A program made the position numbers and the translations under genes. DNA of 64,000 bases from assembly GCA_030765065.1 (NCBI GenBank), contig CM060975.1:195033507-195097506 (forward strand), read 5' to 3'. Below are positions 43,958-56,025 of this stretch, piece by piece (positions within the stretch are counted from its first letter, which is position 1; each line of letters begins with the position of its first letter). The notes under the pieces were generated by a model. The model searched no databases. It worked only from the letters and a program-made list of their open reading frames with translations, and had not been told where the DNA came from. This stretch comes from Deroplatys truncata (taxonomy: Eukaryota; Arthropoda; Insecta; Mantodea; Mantidae).

Positions 43958-44397
43958 TATCACCTAATCATCCTGTTCCGGTCCCCATTGTCAAGCCATC
44001 TCCTGAGCGGTCTTCCTATCCCTTTTTCCTTTTGGCTTGTAATTTAGTGCATACCTGGAAGCTCTTTTTCCTCCATTCTTCAAGTAGAATTTATCTAGCG
44101 TTTCCGGTGATCCTTTATCCTCTGGTTTAATGAGAATATATCCAGTTCTTTTCGAATTACATTACTTCGTAACGTTTCCTTTTTTTGCAGATCGTGTCAC
44201 AAAAACTTCTCAACAGCCTGTATGCGACTTACACACCCACTTAATACCCATGTCTCAGCTCCATTAAGAGTGGGAGCAACCATTAACTTATAAAATGGCA
44301 TCTTTTTTTTTCTTTCTTTCTTTTGGTGGTTCAGTACATCACTTGAAATTTTAAGCCAAGTGATGGTCGTCACCTTTCTGAAGCCTTCCCTTTGCTT
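43958..44397 (-). pseudogene. RTE-like LINE, C-terminal part, decayed
   Basis: Minus-strand frames give MPFYKLMVAPTLNGAETWVL, then SRIQAVEKFL, RKELDIFSLNQRIKDHRKR and, at the end, KEKGIGRPLRRWLDNGDRNR. This is the LKFYK.M..PTLLYG.ETW ... IFSLN.RI..HR.RW ... GRP.RRW order. Frameshifts and stops separate the blocks. The polymerase part lies at 45310-45700, across an inserted Rep-X. Confidence 0.8.
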
Positions 44398-45303
44398 CAA
44401 TATCTGCTGTTGATTCTGTTGCCGGTTGCAACAGTGGTTGGCTATGAGGTCTTTCTCTCAGGATATGCGTGGACGTAGTATGACAGGATACAACCAGTTT
44501 AAATTCACTGAGAAATTTAGTGTGATCTAATACTTGAGCTATTGCAGCGAGTTGCCGACTGTTTGCAGATAAAGAATGAAATTCATTATGAATAGTAGCA
44601 CTCGAAACTATAACAATTTTACTATTATACCTGATAACTTCTACAGTATCAATTTTACGGTTTGAAATAACTATTTCCGCAATAAAAGAAATTAGAAGCG
44701 TAATTGCCGTGAGTAGCTAAAATGCTTACCGGTAAAACCCCTCGTGACTGCCGCTAAGTAACTTATATCTCAGCGCAATCTTAGGCGCTGCGAACTGCCG
44801 ATCACCGTAAAAGACTGCAAGACCCTAACGCTGTACACAAAGAAAAGAAAGGACGACAAGACGCCAATTTTAGCAATACATGCTCTTTTATTACTTAAGC
44901 TCAGTCTACCTTAGAGCTATCCCACCAACGTTACTTTCCTTGCGGCCCAATCTCAAAACTCTTAAGTATGCGTATCTGACACTGTTACTATGGGGTACCT
45001 CCCCGAATCTCAGAATTCCATTATCTCTCTCTTTTCAGAATTTCTGTCTACGTGACTCTGCAAACGTACTGAACTTATAACCTTAACTGCATTCCAAGAA
45101 TTTTTTTACCTAACGCATTCGCTACTCACGCTGTTGCTAATGACTTTGCTTAGCATGACTCGCTAAGACCTTTTTCTCCGGACAAATCTCTTACCCAAGC
45201 TTGTTACATTATACATTGATTTAACATACAGAAATTATTTATTGCAATTACTTCTCTATCTTAACTATTATTTCTTTGTTTAATTATTTATATCTTCCTG
45301 TCA
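44398..45303 (-). mobile_element. Rep-X copy 1: LTR-like segment with leader and open frame
   Basis: It is alignable along its length to 54298-56025. On the minus strand it begins TGACAGGAAGATATAAATAA. An AGTAATAAAAGAGCATG polyadenylation-like signal lies at about 44875-44895. TTGGCGTCTTGTCGTCC follows in the primer-site position (44852-44868). A frame of at least 100 codons comes next (44400-44715). It includes ISNRKIDTVEVIRYNSKIV, NSRQLAAIAQVLDHTKFLSE and FKLVVSCHTTSTHILRE. The protein is not recognised. The order LTR, primer-like site, leader, ORF start suggests the 5' end of an LTR retroelement. Confidence 0.5.
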
Positions 45304-45700
45304 ATAATTACGTAATCAAATTTAGCGTTCTTTCGATATCATCCTCAAATTAATACGCAACATTGTATCCCAGTTGAAACATATTCTAATGTTTTATCAT
45401 TTATTAGGTTTTTATCCTGTAGGATATTTACCTCTAAAAGACTGTCATTGGGAGATGTTTAAATTATAGTCTCCAGCACGTTCGTGTAGCTCGTGTACTG
45501 CAATTTGCAAATGATCCGTGTGATAATCTGATCATCTGCATACAGAAGAGGCTTAGTAATAATATTCTATTCCGTTCTTCTTTTATTTACTAGATAAGGT
45601 GTAGGTAGCATAACTCGCCTCATTCGGTTGTGGATTATTTGCGTTTTCAGATCCTGTTTCAAATGTACGGTAGAAAAGTCATTATTCACTTTGAGAAAAG
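45304..45700 (-). pseudogene. RTE-like LINE, polymerase core, decayed
   Basis: The minus strand reads LLYADDQIITHGS-like at about 45530-45560 (polymerase box), then GDYNLNISP in another frame, IINDKTLEYVST and NVAYEFEDDIERTLN. This is the ADDQ...YNL.IS......I....LE.V..F.YLG order. It is broken by frameshifts, and Rep-X follows. Confidence 0.75.
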
Positions 45701-46130
45701 TTTTTGCACACAACTGTACAATTCGAATAACGGAGTATTGCATTAGATGACCGCAGTGATACGCAGGATGATTCGTGACTTACTGACCTACAGAAAATCA
45801 ATGTGGCATTGTGGCTAGACGTTTTATCTTTGAGCGTCTGTATGTTCATTCGATTACTGTATTTGTTGTTTATCTGATTCTGTTACTATAATTTACAACT
45901 CTTTCCTCCTACTTTTCTAAAATGACCTTAGTCCATCTGAAAGTGTGCCATTATTAGGCACAGATAGACTCAAAGGTAAACTAAGAATTCTAATTTTATT
46001 ATTTATTCTATTACTTATAGTTTTAGTAAAATTAGTAAGTTTGAAAATAATAATATGATTTTAAAAATTCGGTCAGCTTGTATAGAACCATTAATACTAT
46101 CTTTTTGTGACGATGTACTTTCCAAATGTT
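45701..46130. other. AT-rich DNA, nothing recognised
   Basis: Possibly older LINE sequence upstream of the polymerase core, but no motif is clear. Confidence 0.35.
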
Positions 46131-46131
46131 A

Positions 46132-46180
<49 letters not shown>
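46131..46180 (+). repeat. (ATT)n microsatellite
   Basis: About 16 ATT/TTA triplets without interruption. Confidence 0.95.
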
Positions 46181-46182
<2 letters not shown>

Positions 46183-47178
46183 AAATAAAACTGCAACCAA
46201 CCTTTATCCGGTAGTTTTAATTTTGAATAAATAATGGAATAACTGACTGCCAGGAATCGAAAATTAAGTGTATGTGCTACCTTTTCACTCAAAAAATGAC
46301 CAAAATGATTATTTTAATACTTCGTATATAACATACCTTAATTACCACTTACAAAATGTCATATAGCATCTTAATTACCTTGCCCAAAGGTGGAGAATTG
46401 CAATAGGGCGTAAAATAAAAATAAAATCTGGCTTATTATTTAACTTTTTGAAAAAGTTGCAAAAGTTTGTAGAAATGCGCTTCTAACAAGTTTCGTTACT
46501 TACAAAATTTCGATAAAATTAATCCTAAAGGACTTTACCAATGTTTCATTAACATTACTCACTCACGTAGACCGCTTACTACGAAGAACAGTATACCTCT
46601 CAAAAAACTGAGAAAAGGTACAAAGATATGCCGCTTCTTTGTAAGAGACTATAAACGCGAACTTCAACAAGTCACGTGTGTTTGTTGTATGGGAGTCCTA
46701 AAGTCTGAACCAATTGAGAGCATCTTGGCCATATGCTTCCACAAAGCCCTTTTGTCTCTTTCCCTCCCTTCTTCGTTTTTTCTATAAACATTGTTGTATT
46801 GTCAGTTTATCCAGTTTCTAGTAGACTAGGTTAGCATGTGCGTTTAAACGTTGAGAAACAGCAATAACTATCTATAGCATGAAATGTGCTGAAGTTCTAT
46901 ACGGCTGAGTTGAACAAAATAATTCGGCTAGGTAGGGATGTGACCAGTGACCTCCCCAACCTATAAGGTCATTGGCACCATCCTCCTTAAACTGTCAGGC
47001 CATTAGAGAAGAATGGGAGCCTTATTCACTTGTTTACTTCTTTTAAGCGTCATGACGTTTGTACCTTTTCTAATTTTTGCGAGAAATACATCACTCCGAA
47101 TCATTCAAAGAGAAAGGAAGAGGCAGAAGTTTTATTCCCGTTTTCAAAACATAACATAACATGCCGTGTAATAAATGG
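46181..47178. other. AT-rich DNA, nothing recognised
   Basis: No supported feature before the GA-rich tract. Confidence 0.4.
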
Positions 47179-47455
47179 AACAGAGAGAGAGAGAGAGATA
47201 GAGAGAGAGAGAAAGGGGGGGGCTGATGAAAAATTTAAATTACTTATTGGAAAAAAATTAATAAAGGATCAACCTTTATTTTTATTTCAACGTTTTCAAT
47301 CTGAAGAGAGGGGAAAGGAAAAGAAAAGAGGGGGAAGAAGTAAGTGATAAGGGTAAAGAGAAGGAGAGAGAGAAAGAGAGAGAGAGGTGAAGTGCAAAGA
47401 GATTGAGATAGAATTGGAGAGTGAGAAACAACGAGAAATGGGAGGGAGAGAAAGA
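47179..47455 (+). repeat. Purine-rich / GA-rich region
   Basis: (GA)n at 47180-47213 followed by G runs and further GAGAGA stretches at 47358-47388. The overlapping 105-codon frame (47030-47347) is a low-complexity artefact. Confidence 0.8.
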
Positions 47456-50219
47456 GTCTTCTAATGTAGTGAAATTATACAGCTTCTGCTAGTGGTAATA
47501 CAAAAATCTGATTGTGTTGTTTTATTTCCTGGAAGTTCTGTATAGAAGGGCAGTGATTTATAAAAACTTAAAATACTTAAGTGTGAAAAAAACGTGTTCC
47601 ATAGTTTCCATAAGCGTATTATAAACTGAATTATACCAATATTAGACCTCTCTTTGTATAAGATGGTAATTATGTAATATTAACCTTCACCGCTGAAGTT
47701 TAAAATTTCATTTTCAATGCTGTTTTGAGTTTGCAAGCAAGTAAATTTCGATGTAGCGTGGAATAAAGGAAATGTTTGATAATAAGCGAGAAAATCGGTT
47801 GAATTATCATCCAGAAACACCTAAGAGGCTAACAGGTTAATAATCGTTGAACCTTTGCCGCTTTAGATGCATGAAAAGTGGTGAGGAACTTTGCAGATTA
47901 CTGTGAGATGCGATTAACATCGTTACGTAAAAAACTTGTCTGAATTATTCATGACGATGTTGGCAAGGTCGTGACAGCAGCCTTGTGATAGCTAGCACGT
48001 CGATTAAAGTCGTACTGAGATGTAGTTGTATTTTATACGCTCGATTGCTTTACACGAATGTATCTTGCATTTCAAAATATCGTTTTACCGTGGAAAAATG
48101 TTACTCACCAAAAATTATACTTTTAGTGCATCATTGCATAGGGGACATTCTATTTCAAATCGTCGAAATAGATGGAAAATCGACCTTGCATTTTTAAACG
48201 AAACAAAATGTTTTGTATTTGCTTTATGCAAACTCTTAAAATTCAAAACATCATAATTTTGCAATTAGAATTGTTCAAATTTATCGTATCTTCCTAAAAT
48301 TCTCAACTTCAAGCTGTCATAACTATGAAACCTTTATATCTAATTATTGAAATCGGGAATTATTTTGATTCCCCAAGTCTTAATTTCATACTAATAAATA
48401 AACATGTTCTTATTTTTTATTTAAGTGAATAGATGTAGACATTTTCAAGTGTAGGTACTTAGAATTAAAGAAGTAAATTACATTACGCGCTCATGGTCGC
48501 TCTCGCATATTTGTTTTGCACTGAAGCTCAAGGAAGCTGCTATGCCTAAGGTTCAACAGTGAGAACGCTTACTAAGCAGTATTATGCATATTACAGTGCT
48601 ATCCTAGCACATACCTTAACTTGATAAAAGCTTCTTTAGATTTTAATTTTCCTTCTGTAAAGAAGGACGCACAAGAACGTATCACTAACCAAAATATAAT
48701 TAATAATCACCTGCGCTTAACTCACAACACTTCAATTAACCTTAGTAGCACACGGAAAGACTGAAGCAAACGGAAATGAAGACGCGGTGCTAGTTTATAT
48801 TGTGACAGGTTGCTGAATCACATGTCTTTCTTGCATCAAATGCGTTGTCCTGCTGCAGAGCGCTTGGTGATCATGCAACATACACGTAAATCACTGCGGT
48901 TATTCACTTTTTGTGTTGTAACTACGAACAGCCTAACATAACCACTTTACCAACATTACCAGCTTCTCTTAATAGCACAATGGATTATTCTCAAACTAAT
49001 ATTTTAGTTTTATAAAAATCCGAAGATTCTTGAAATAAGTAAAAACTGTATATAGATTTTTGTGAATATTATAAAAATATCTTGAACATAAAATGCACAT
49101 TTTTATCTACAAAATGAGATTTGGTGCAATACTCTGAGATAAAGGGTTCCGGAGCTGTGCGACTTAAAATGTGACAAGATGAATTAATACGACACATTTA
49201 TCTTTCAATAGCGTGACAGCCGTTGGGTTTTAGATGCAAATATTTGATAAATATGCTTTTCTTAGCACCTCTTATTAATAGAACAAATTACAACGCAAAC
49301 AAAAGATGCGAGGTTTGATGTCTTTCGACTTCATATAGAATGTCCCATAGGAGTCTGCTGGTTCGAGTTCCACATCGAGTACAGGTGTTCCTATAAATGT
49401 GTGTGTGTTCTGTGTAGAAGTAAAAACACACAAACTTGAAGGGCGGAAAGGTAAGAGAATGAAGGAGCAATAACTAAAAATGGCATACAAATAAGATTTA
49501 TAAAAATTATCTAGCCCTGTAAAGCACACCAGCCACATAAACGTTCACTTACAGAGAATAGGCCTCTCTTTCCCCGTGAGGAGAGGAAGAGGGAGAGATA
49601 ATTCAGAGACATGTGACAGATGAGGCAAAGGGAAAAGTAAAGGGACTTTAATATAATTGAATTATTCACATACCGCGAAGTTATTTAAACCTTACGTTTA
49701 GTTTATTTGGCATCTATCTATAGCTGAAAGAAATACTGTAATTGTATTTGTTGTGCTGATTTTTGAAAGCTTACTTAACTAAATTAACAAATATCTCCAA
49801 ACAACATCTGTCTTGATAATTTTTTCCATCAGTGGGATTCAGTGGCTAAAGCTATGTCACACATTTCAACAACGCTTGAAGCCTTAATTTCTTATTCTTT
49901 GGCGGCAGTAATTTGACCCTTCGTTTCCTTTTATACTTCAGAAAGAAAGTTGTGCATTTTAGCGTTAGAGGGAACCCATTTCTCACCCACCACCTTCTCT
50001 ATAAGTTCGAGAGGCTAATCATATTATACGCTATCCCAACTATAATTTATACCAATCGAAATTCATTAAGGGAGATTATTTCTGACCCACCATTGTCTCA
50101 TTCGGAATATAACATCGCTCATTGCTTCATATTTGTTTCTTTGAATTTGTTTCAGGGAAATGATTAGGCCCGGGTGGAGCTAATCAGCGTTAGAGAAATG
50201 CGGGAACTTTACGAAAGAA
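47456..50219. other. 2.8 kb without recognised genes or repeats
   Basis: Scattered short frames (for example 47985-48197) lack domains. At about 49355-49400 a GGTTCGAGTTCCACATCGAG word followed by GTGTGTGTG may be a decayed SINE head, but the rest of the SINE is unrecognisable. Confidence 0.4.
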
Positions 50220-51042
50220 AAACAAGTGTTACAATTACATGAGTTTTTCTACCCACTATCGTTTATTTTTATATATCTCCTACAGACTATTCTTACAAAA
50301 GCTGATTTTTCTATCTACTTCTTGTTAATCGAGATAAACTTTGCGGAAATACCTTCATCCTATTTCGTTGTATGTACAAGGGGGATTCAGGAAGTCGAAT
50401 CGATAGTCAGATGTTTACAGGCACGTCGCTATTTTGACACCTCGAGCAATAGCTGCACAGCACTTTAAAAAAATGTAAAATTCAAACCAATAATAACAAA
50501 TATCTCGGAAATGGCTGATGATAGATATAAAGTTGTTTTAGATTCATTATACGTTTTAAAGAGAGGTATACATTATTTTATGTATTAAGTTTTTGCTTAT
50601 CTCCTATGGTTTACAGTTATACATTATTATGCAAAATCCTTTACGAATGAAGAGGGGTTCACGGGCTATTTCCAAAAAATTCAATACATACATTTTATTT
50701 GTTATGTAGACATCTTGATATATAGCATTTTAAGCAAAATCGTTATAGCCATTTTTGTGAGATAAAATATAGGAAGTTTTTCCAAGTAAAGGGTCGTTTG
50801 AGGTGTGTGATTTTCTTTAAAACTCAGGATATATCTTAAGTAAAGTTTAGTATTTATCCGAAATTTCGAGTTATACTTTTCACAGACATGCACAGACGCG
50901 CCTGCGACACCTACGCAGACACACACATCGACATGTTTCTAAAAATGGGTCTTTTGGATTCAGGGGACCTTGGTGAAATCTCCATATCCAACTTTTGGAG
51001 GGATTTCAATACTTCCCCTACTTATTATACGTACTAAGTAAA
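50220..51042 (+). repeat. Rep-A copy, near full length
   Basis: From GTGTTACAATTACATGAGTT to CTTATTATACGTACTAAGTA. It has all landmarks and a CA/CG-rich site at 50880-50930. Confidence 0.85.
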
Positions 51043-51544
51043 GAGTGCGTAAAAATACGATTGATCTGGGAAATCTAAGTGTACATTGTTGGATTTTAGA
51101 TAATCTCCGTTGCATTTTGATAACTGCACAACTGCACTGCAGACGCCACTGTTGAGTTTGAGACTCCCGTTGACAAAACCGACTTAGTGACAGAAGGAGT
51201 AAAAGAATGGGAATAGGAGAGGGCGTTTTCACACCCTGAGCGATGGTTATTACGACACTTCGCTGAATGTACATTTGGACAGTTTAAAAGTAGGCGGCGT
51301 CTGAGAGACGGTGCTCGAATCAGGTGCTTTTGTGAGCGCTCGGGACAGCCAGGCTTTGTTCACAAGACTGCGTTTATTGTTGTAGCAGTTACAATGGGGA
51401 ACACAACTGTAATCGCAAAAGTCTTCCGAGAAAATAATTAATTTCAAACAGACAAATGTTTCAGTGTGTTTCAACACTGAATATTGTAACCAAAACACAA
51501 TTTATTGATTTGTGGTTCTCAAGTGGAATATGAATAAACCTCGT
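51043..51544. other. Unassigned, moderately GC-rich
   Basis: Minus-strand frame 51250-51498 is not recognised. The words CCACTGTTGAGTTTGAGACT (51150) and CCACTTTGAGTTTGACAGAG (53119) are similar, so an unclassified repeat may be present at both places. Confidence 0.35.
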
Positions 51545-51615
51545 TATAACGCAACACTCTCAGCTCAGTGGTGGAGAGGTAGCTTACTGATCATGAGGCT
51601 GTAAGTTCAAATCTT
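51545..51615 (+). other. tRNA-like remnant
   Basis: CTCTCAGCTCAGTGGTGGAG followed by AAGTTCAAATCTTCTAC resembles A and B boxes of a tRNA-derived head. The stems pair poorly. It is most likely a decayed SINE head. Confidence 0.4.
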
Positions 51616-51649
51616 CTACTGCTACTGAGGTTTCTTCTTCTTTAATTTT

Positions 51650-52625
51650 AAATACATGAGTATAAATACAACAGGTGTTATACGCAGTAGAGATATGGGG
51701 ACTGGAAAAAGGATGGGAAAATGTAGATGCTATATATTGGAATTTTTGTAAAATAAGCCTTGGACTACCAAGAAGCTCACCGAATTGAGTGGCACAAGCA
51801 GAACTAGGGGAGGGGGAGCTAAAGTCATAATGATGGTAGAAAGGGCAATCAAATACTGGTTCAGAATAAAGCTACTGGAGGAAAATCAGATACTAAAGCA
51901 AATACAGGAGAAAATGGGGAAAAAGAAACTTGGATGCACAATATACAGCTAACATTGGAGGAAATTGGAATGGGGGAAACATGGGCAGAAAGAAACTCCA
52001 TAAGTAAGGATTTCTGGAAAGAAATTAGAACAGATGGAGGATATTCAAAAGCAAGAAATTATGAGTAGTTTCAAGGAAAAAATGTCATTAATAGATTATA
52101 GATATTTAAAAAAAGAATGTGGAAAACAAAGACATATCGAAGTATGCCACAAAGAGGCCAGAATGGTGCATGCTTGGGCGAGGATAGGTGTAATGAATTT
52201 AAGTGGTCTAACAGAGAGAAGAAGGGGGGGGAGATTACGAAATGTAATGGATTATATGACAATTGGCATTATATTCTGGAATGGGAGGACACGGATAAAG
52301 GAAGAGAGAATTTAATACTGAGAAATTTACCAATAAAGCTAAACGTTAGGAAGAGTTTTAATGCAAGATCAAATGAATATATGGAGAAAGCAGGAAAATA
52401 TTTAGGAAAAGTTAGGTTAAAGTGGCTAAAAGAGATATGAAGCAAATTGGAGAAAATACGGAAAAGGGGTAACAAGGCAAAAAATTAAATAGTGGAAAAT
52501 TATACTTCCCATTATATGTACAACAGAATCTATATATAAGGGGAAGAGAAATAATAAGCAACTCCATTGTATTGTAAACACTGTATAAATTGCATGTAAG
52601 TACAAAGTAGACAATAAATGATTCA
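51650..52625 (+). pseudogene. LINE reverse transcriptase C-terminal region and 3' end, decayed
   Basis: It reads EIWGLEKGW, FCKISLGLPRSSPN and VERAIKYWFRIKLLEEN, the ...E.WG......FCK..LGLP.STPN.AV..E.GR......I...I.YW.K. thumb of non-LTR polymerases. Then comes a KECGKQRHIEVCHKEARMVH segment with a C/H-rich tail (CNEFKW, KCNGLYDNWHYILEW) like a degenerate zinc knuckle, ending KWLKEI*. The AT-rich 3' end closes with ACAATAAATGATTCATTTAT. It is of a different clade from the RTE-like copies. Confidence 0.7.
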
Positions 52626-53744
52626 TTTATTCATATAACAGTGTTTCTTAATTTCTTTATGTTTGTGGTGTTTATTTGATAGTCCTTCATAACGGTATAG
52701 ACAACCATAACATTAATTTATCGGTCGGGAGTAGGTTTCATATGCAATCCAACTTTATAACCATAAACTTCACGATTATTGTAATTATATTTATAAGTAA
52801 AATGAAATAACAAGCAATATTATTTAACTACATTGCAGGTAGTTGTAAAAAAAGAAGATAATCCATAAGAATACCCGATTCGATATGTTTGCGCAGAAGT
52901 TAAGTAGATTTATATAACATAAAGGGATTCAAAATTTATATTAAATATATATGTTATCATTATAATAAATCACTGATACACGCAGAGCATGGTGTGGAGA
53001 TGGCCCAAATCAATGCCTTGTGGCTTGTATTATTAGCCAAAGCGGCGCAGATAAGTTGACGATGAACCGCGCACTCACTCGAAGGAACTTGGAAAAAATT
53101 TAACTGCACAAGAGACGGCCACTTTGAGTTTGACAGAGTGTACACCCACTTAGACTAAGGGGCACTTCATAATATGACTAAAACTGAGCAGGTAGCCTTC
53201 CAAGTTCATTTTCTTTTTTATAAAAATCCGTTGCGCTCATTGGAGGTTTCCGGAACAGACTTCTTGGCGTTCCCATGTGAATCGTCCATACTTCCGCTGG
53301 AAACAAAGTTCAAACAAAAACACTCGCGTGTTGTAAAGCACTATACTCAGGATCTGACCATAATTTTTAAGAATAAGTCTTCGAGATTATGATGTAAACC
53401 GCCCCAGTGATTTGCGATGCGAAGCGGCTGTGGCAGTCGTTTTGCTGCCTTGCATTTCATTAGAAGGTATTTGCACCTGGGAATTTGTACATGGCAACCC
53501 TTTATAATAGTTCTTTTCCAGTTTGTCGAGTCACGACACGAGTCAAGGCCCTCTGGGATCCTTGTGTATGTGTATGCAACGCATGATGAGCACGGAAGAG
53601 TACATCAACAAACACGTTTCCTTACATACTACGTTTTTATTTACATTTCTTCACCATTTAAGAATCTCATGGAACTCTCCATACCAGATATGTGAGAAGT
53701 TCGTCGAGTCGTTTTGCATAAATATTCAAAATTTTGGAGGTAGC
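52626..53744. other. No gene recognised
   Basis: A GC-richer patch at 53400-53590 makes overlapping frames (53417-53695, 53523-53810) with no domain. It may be an unclassified repeat. Confidence 0.35.
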
Positions 53745-54297
53745 CGTTATCATCATCATTTTCTTCTTTATGATTTAGGCCTATTGGCCTGTTTCGGTCT
53801 CAAATTGTGAATTAATTTTTCAATCCCATCGTTGGACGTCCTCGAGTTCTTTTTCCTGACAGTCTGTACTTTAGTAGCTCTTCTGGATTCGGTGGTTTTC
53901 CATCCTTTGTACATGCTGAAAGTAGTTTATTTGATGTTATTCTGTTTTTTCACCCAAACTATATATTTGGCTCTTTTCCGATATTCTTCATTTTTCGTTT
54001 TATCTATTTTATTATAGTCCGCGACCGTTCTTAGAAATCTCGTCTCTGCAACAACTTTCCTTGTTAGCGACCAACATTTACATTCATACTGAATAGATGG
54101 TACTGATACACGTTATAAAACTTTAGCATAGTGTCTTTTGTTATTTTGTTTAAGTGTTCATTATATTGTACCAATATATAATTAAATCTTTGTATCTTCT
54201 TTTAAATGGTGAAGCATGACGATAAAGGCGATTCCAGCCACGATGTTCGCCAACTTTGACCATGAAAACTCGGTGTCATCTTTTGATGTCGTCTCCA
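53745..54297 (-). pseudogene. RTE-like LINE, C-terminal part, decayed
   Basis: The minus strand reads DTMLKFYNV, ETRFLRTVADYNKIDKTKNE, RLSGKRTRGRPTMG and RNRPIGL, then a HKEENDDD repeat-like tail (ATGATGATG). It is a second, clearly diverged copy of the RTE-like type seen at 43958. Its polymerase part resumes beyond Rep-X at about 56030-56310. Confidence 0.75.
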
Positions 54298-54466
54298 ATA
54301 TCTGCTGTTGATTCTGCTGCCGGGTGCTACAGTGGTTGCTATGAGATCTTTCTTTCAGAGTATACGTGGGCGTATTTTAAAAGGATAACACCAATTTAAA
54401 TTGACAGAAATATTTTGTGATTAAATACATGAGCTACTGAAGCGAGTTGCCGACCGTTTAAAGATA
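54298..54466 (-). mobile_element. Rep-X copy 2, part 1
   Basis: It matches 44398-44570 (ATATCTGCTGTTGATTCTGC, then GAGTTGCCGACCGTTTAAAG). It is interrupted at GATAAAAA by Rep-A, and the rest continues at 55338. Confidence 0.8.
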
Positions 54467-55337
54467 AAAAATCTGATGTGTTACACTCACATGACTTTCT
54501 CTACTCTTGTACAAACTATTTTTACAAACGCTTATTCTCCATATGCTTCATGTTAATCGAGATATCGAGATGTCAATCTTATTGCTAATTTTCTTGTAGA
54601 TGCAAAGGGGAATATGGTAGGTTTTAAGCGATAGTAAAATACTTTAAGCGCTGGTTGCTATGTGGCGCATTCCATTCTCTTTGCATGTACAGGACATAAA
54701 AAACATGTATAACGTATTTGAGAAAAAGTATAAGTATTGGAAAATCTAAAGGAATAACTAGCAATATCTCGAAAGTGGTTCACTCAACAAAAAAACTGTA
54801 TATGACATAAATTGTGTATTTTAACGTGATCTACATTTTGTGTGTAGTAAAATTTTGTCTATCTCTTATGGTTTACCAGTTATGCAAAAGTCGTTCACAA
54901 TGAAGAATACTTTTGGAGACATTCTCAGAAAATTCGAGATATACATTTCATTTGCCATAAAAATATCTTAAACATATGATATTTTAATCAAAATCGTTAG
55001 AGCCATTTTTGAGAAAATTAAAATTTTCGAAAAATGTTCCATGTAAAGGGTAATCTGGGGTGGGGGATTTTCTTGAAAACCTTCGTCGCATCTCTGGAAG
55101 ATACTGAAACTAAATACCAAGTTTGGTGCTTATCCGACTGTTCGTTTCTGAGTTATGTTGTTCACAGACACACAGACAGACATACAGACAGACATACACA
55201 CGGACATGTTTCCAAAAATGCTTTTTTTTGGATTCAGGGAGTCTCAGAACATGTATTTACGGTGAAATCTCGGTATCGAATTTTTGGGTGGAATGCAATA
55301 CTTCCCCTACTTACTATACGTAGTAGAGAAAGTAAAA
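54467..55337 (+). repeat. Rep-A copy, full length, inside Rep-X
   Basis: It begins ATCTGATGTGTTACACTCAC and ends TACGTAGTAGAGAAAGTA. The CA-rich site holds CACAGACAGACATACAGACA. The same Rep-X position in copy 1 (44566-44580, GATAAAGAATGAAATT) is empty. This gives a filled/empty site pair and a likely TAAAAA duplication. Confidence 0.9.
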
Positions 55338-56025
55338 ATGAAACTGATTTTGAATCGTAGCACTCGAAACTATAACAACTGGATTATTATACCTCTAACT
55401 TCTGCATATCAATTTTACAGTTTGAAATTACTGTTTCCTCAATAAAAGAAATTAGAAACATAACTTGCCGTGAGTCGCTAAAGTGTTTACCGGCAAAACC
55501 CTTCTCGGCTACCGCTAAGTGACTGATATCATAGCGCGATCTTAAACGCTGCTAACTCTCGATCTCTGTAAAAGACTGTAAACCCCTAAGGCTGTAAAAG
55601 AAGAAAAGAAAGGACCACAAGACGCTAATGTTAGCAATACACGCTCTTTTATTACTTAAGCTCCGCCTACCTTAGAACTACCCTACCAACTTCATATGCC
55701 GTAATAGAACTCTTGAGTATGCTCGTTGTTACTAGGCGGTACCTCCCCGACTCTAAGAATTTCATTTACCTTTCTCTTTTACAGAATTCTGGCCTACGTG
55801 GCTTTGGAAACGTACTGAACCCAAAGCTTAGCTGCATTCCTAGAATCTTTATACTAACGCGTTCGCTCCACAGCTATTACTAATGACTTTGCTCGCTAAT
55901 TACCTTTGTCTCCAAACATAACTTTCAACTCAAGCTTATTACATTATACATTGATTTAATATACGGAAATTATTTATTGCATTTATTTCTTCATCTTAAT
56001 ATTATTTCTTTCTTTAATTATTTAT
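55338..56025 (-). mobile_element. Rep-X copy 2, part 2
   Basis: It continues alignment to copy 1 from TAGCACTCGAAACTATAACA through CAATACACGCTCTTTTATTA to ATTTATGTCTTAGCATCA. The open frame of copy 1 is broken here, but this copy has an ATG in the position where that frame would begin. Confidence 0.8.

Noticed and set aside
44398..45303. Rep-X as a segmental duplication of host DNA
   Set aside because: The flanking LINE sequences are much more diverged than Rep-X itself, so the whole locus was not duplicated as a block.
47030..47347. 105-codon basic protein
   Set aside because: The second half is translated GA repeat; low complexity.
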